A DNA stretch of 64,000 bases, taken from positions 248,001 through 312,000 of the forward strand of contig JAHQIY010000003.1 of assembly GCA_019054805.1 (NCBI GenBank), in the 5' to 3' direction. Below the pieces are notes generated by a model that saw nothing but the letters and a program-made list of their open reading frames with translations, was not told where the DNA came from and ran no database searches. Numbering within the stretch: the first letter of the stretch is position 1; every line of letters begins with the position of its first letter. A program made the translations under genes and the position numbers. Origin of the DNA: Brachionus manjavacas (taxonomy: Eukaryota; Rotifera; Eurotatoria; Ploima; Brachionidae). Of the stretch, positions 63,602 to 64,000 are shown piece after piece.

Positions 63602-64000
63602 GAAACCCTTTTTAATGCTGTTCCAATTGATGGACTTAATATTGAACAAATTCCTGAAGAAAAATTTAAAGATATGAAAAATGGTGTCAGAAGAGTGAGA
63701 ATATCATTTCCAAAAGAAGTTGAGAAAATTATTGGAAGCTTGTCAGACCCCACAATAATGTATGGTTAAGAGTGTGTTGTGACAATTTTTTGGACAAAGC
63801 AGAAATGCTATTTTTGTGATGATGAAGGACACAACATTGCTAAATACTCTGTCAAAGAAACATTATGCGAAAAGTGTCATCAGAAAGGACATTTGACACA
63901 AAAACTTTCCCTTGCCGAAAAGCTTAAGTCGCTTGAGAAGAAAAATATTGACTACAATGATCTTTACATTGATCAAGAAGAAACGCAATCAATAATTGAA
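63602..64000 (+). pseudogene. LINE ORF1 (gag-like) with two CCHC-type knuckles, runs off the window
   Basis: The frame reads ETLFNAVPIDGLNIEQIPEE, KFKDMKNGVRRVRISFPKEV and, after a TAA at 63767-63769, CYFCDDEGHNIAKYS and CEKCHQKGHLTQKL, followed by a coiled, acidic stretch to the window end. Each knuckle has C-x2-C-x4-H but the last Cys is replaced (Tyr or Leu). The NGVRRV strand before paired knuckles is typical of gag-like ORF1 of jockey/I-type LINEs. It may belong to LINE-J or another family. Confidence 0.65.

Noticed and set aside
1..64000. tRNA genes, rRNA, CRISPR arrays, bacterial operons
   Set aside because: No cloverleaf with a GTTCGAATC-type arm, no spacer-repeat array and no Shine-Dalgarno-led gene strings were seen; tandem repeats present are eukaryotic simple repeats.

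Overview
The window looks like nuclear DNA of an AT-rich invertebrate animal. Its genes carry a eukaryotic MYND zinc finger, Sel1/TPR arrays and a 44-nt GT-AG intron, and there are no bacterial operons or ribosome-binding sites. A rotifer-like or similarly compact, transposon-loaded metazoan fits, but I cannot prove the taxon from sequence alone. Most of the window is a graveyard of transposable elements inserted into one another. Only about three stretches look like host or orphan genes.

Layout. 1-2950: 3' part of a chromodomain-family Ty3/gypsy element (gypsy-1; integrase, env-like ORF, small accessory ORF, LTR). 2951-5250: fragments of other gypsy elements on the minus strand (gag; protease-RT). 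5440-6475: 3' end of an AT-rich LINE family (called LINE-J here). About 7684-15468: a Mutator-like element (MULE-B) with an Ulp1-like peptidase ORF. MULE-B is interrupted by a second Mutator-like element (MULE-A, 9062-11203, perfect 10-bp target duplication) and by a CR1/L2-like LINE (LINE-A). 15982-16587: fold-back MITE. 16933-21936 (minus): what I read as one HEPN-TPR-Sel1-TPR-MYND gene, split in the middle of a TPR by about 1.7 kb of repeats that include a 554-bp MITE with a perfect 8-bp duplication. 23.4-25.1 kb: low-complexity DNA, a KDZ-like transposase remnant and a long hairpin. 25850-30363: GC-rich LINE-B, flanked by a direct repeat of about 113 bp. 31405-32331: hAT-type fold-back MITE with a perfect 8-bp duplication. 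35440-44065: LINE-C, replaced in its middle by a 5'-truncated gypsy-2 (37540-43250). 46.2-51.5 kb: minus-strand remnants of an HFRN-motif transposase and a Helitron, the latter with a perfect 300-bp tandem duplication in its helicase end. 52.6-53.0 kb: another MULE fragment. 53083-58090 (minus): gypsy-3, a distant relative of gypsy-1/2. 58.6-59.1 kb: LINE-J fragment. 60289-60953 (minus): a two-exon Pro/Val-repeat protein gene. 62135-63131: MULE-C, a short Mutator-type element with a perfect 9-bp duplication that encodes only a zinc finger and an AT-hook. 63602-64000: start of a CCHC-containing LINE ORF1.

How it fits together. gypsy-1 and gypsy-2 are close copies of one family and carry different disabling lesions. 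gypsy-3 shares their architecture (integrase, chromodomain, Cys-rich env-like ORF) at low identity, so that architecture is ancestral to both. The Mutator-type elements share zinc-finger N-termini and AT-hook tails, but each uses its own subterminal repeat word. The most interesting items are the HEPN-TPR-Sel1-MYND gene, the chromodomain-plus-envelope gypsy family with its accessory ORF, the nested Mutator pair, the two small elements whose ends and duplications are fully visible, and the long duplication around LINE-B.
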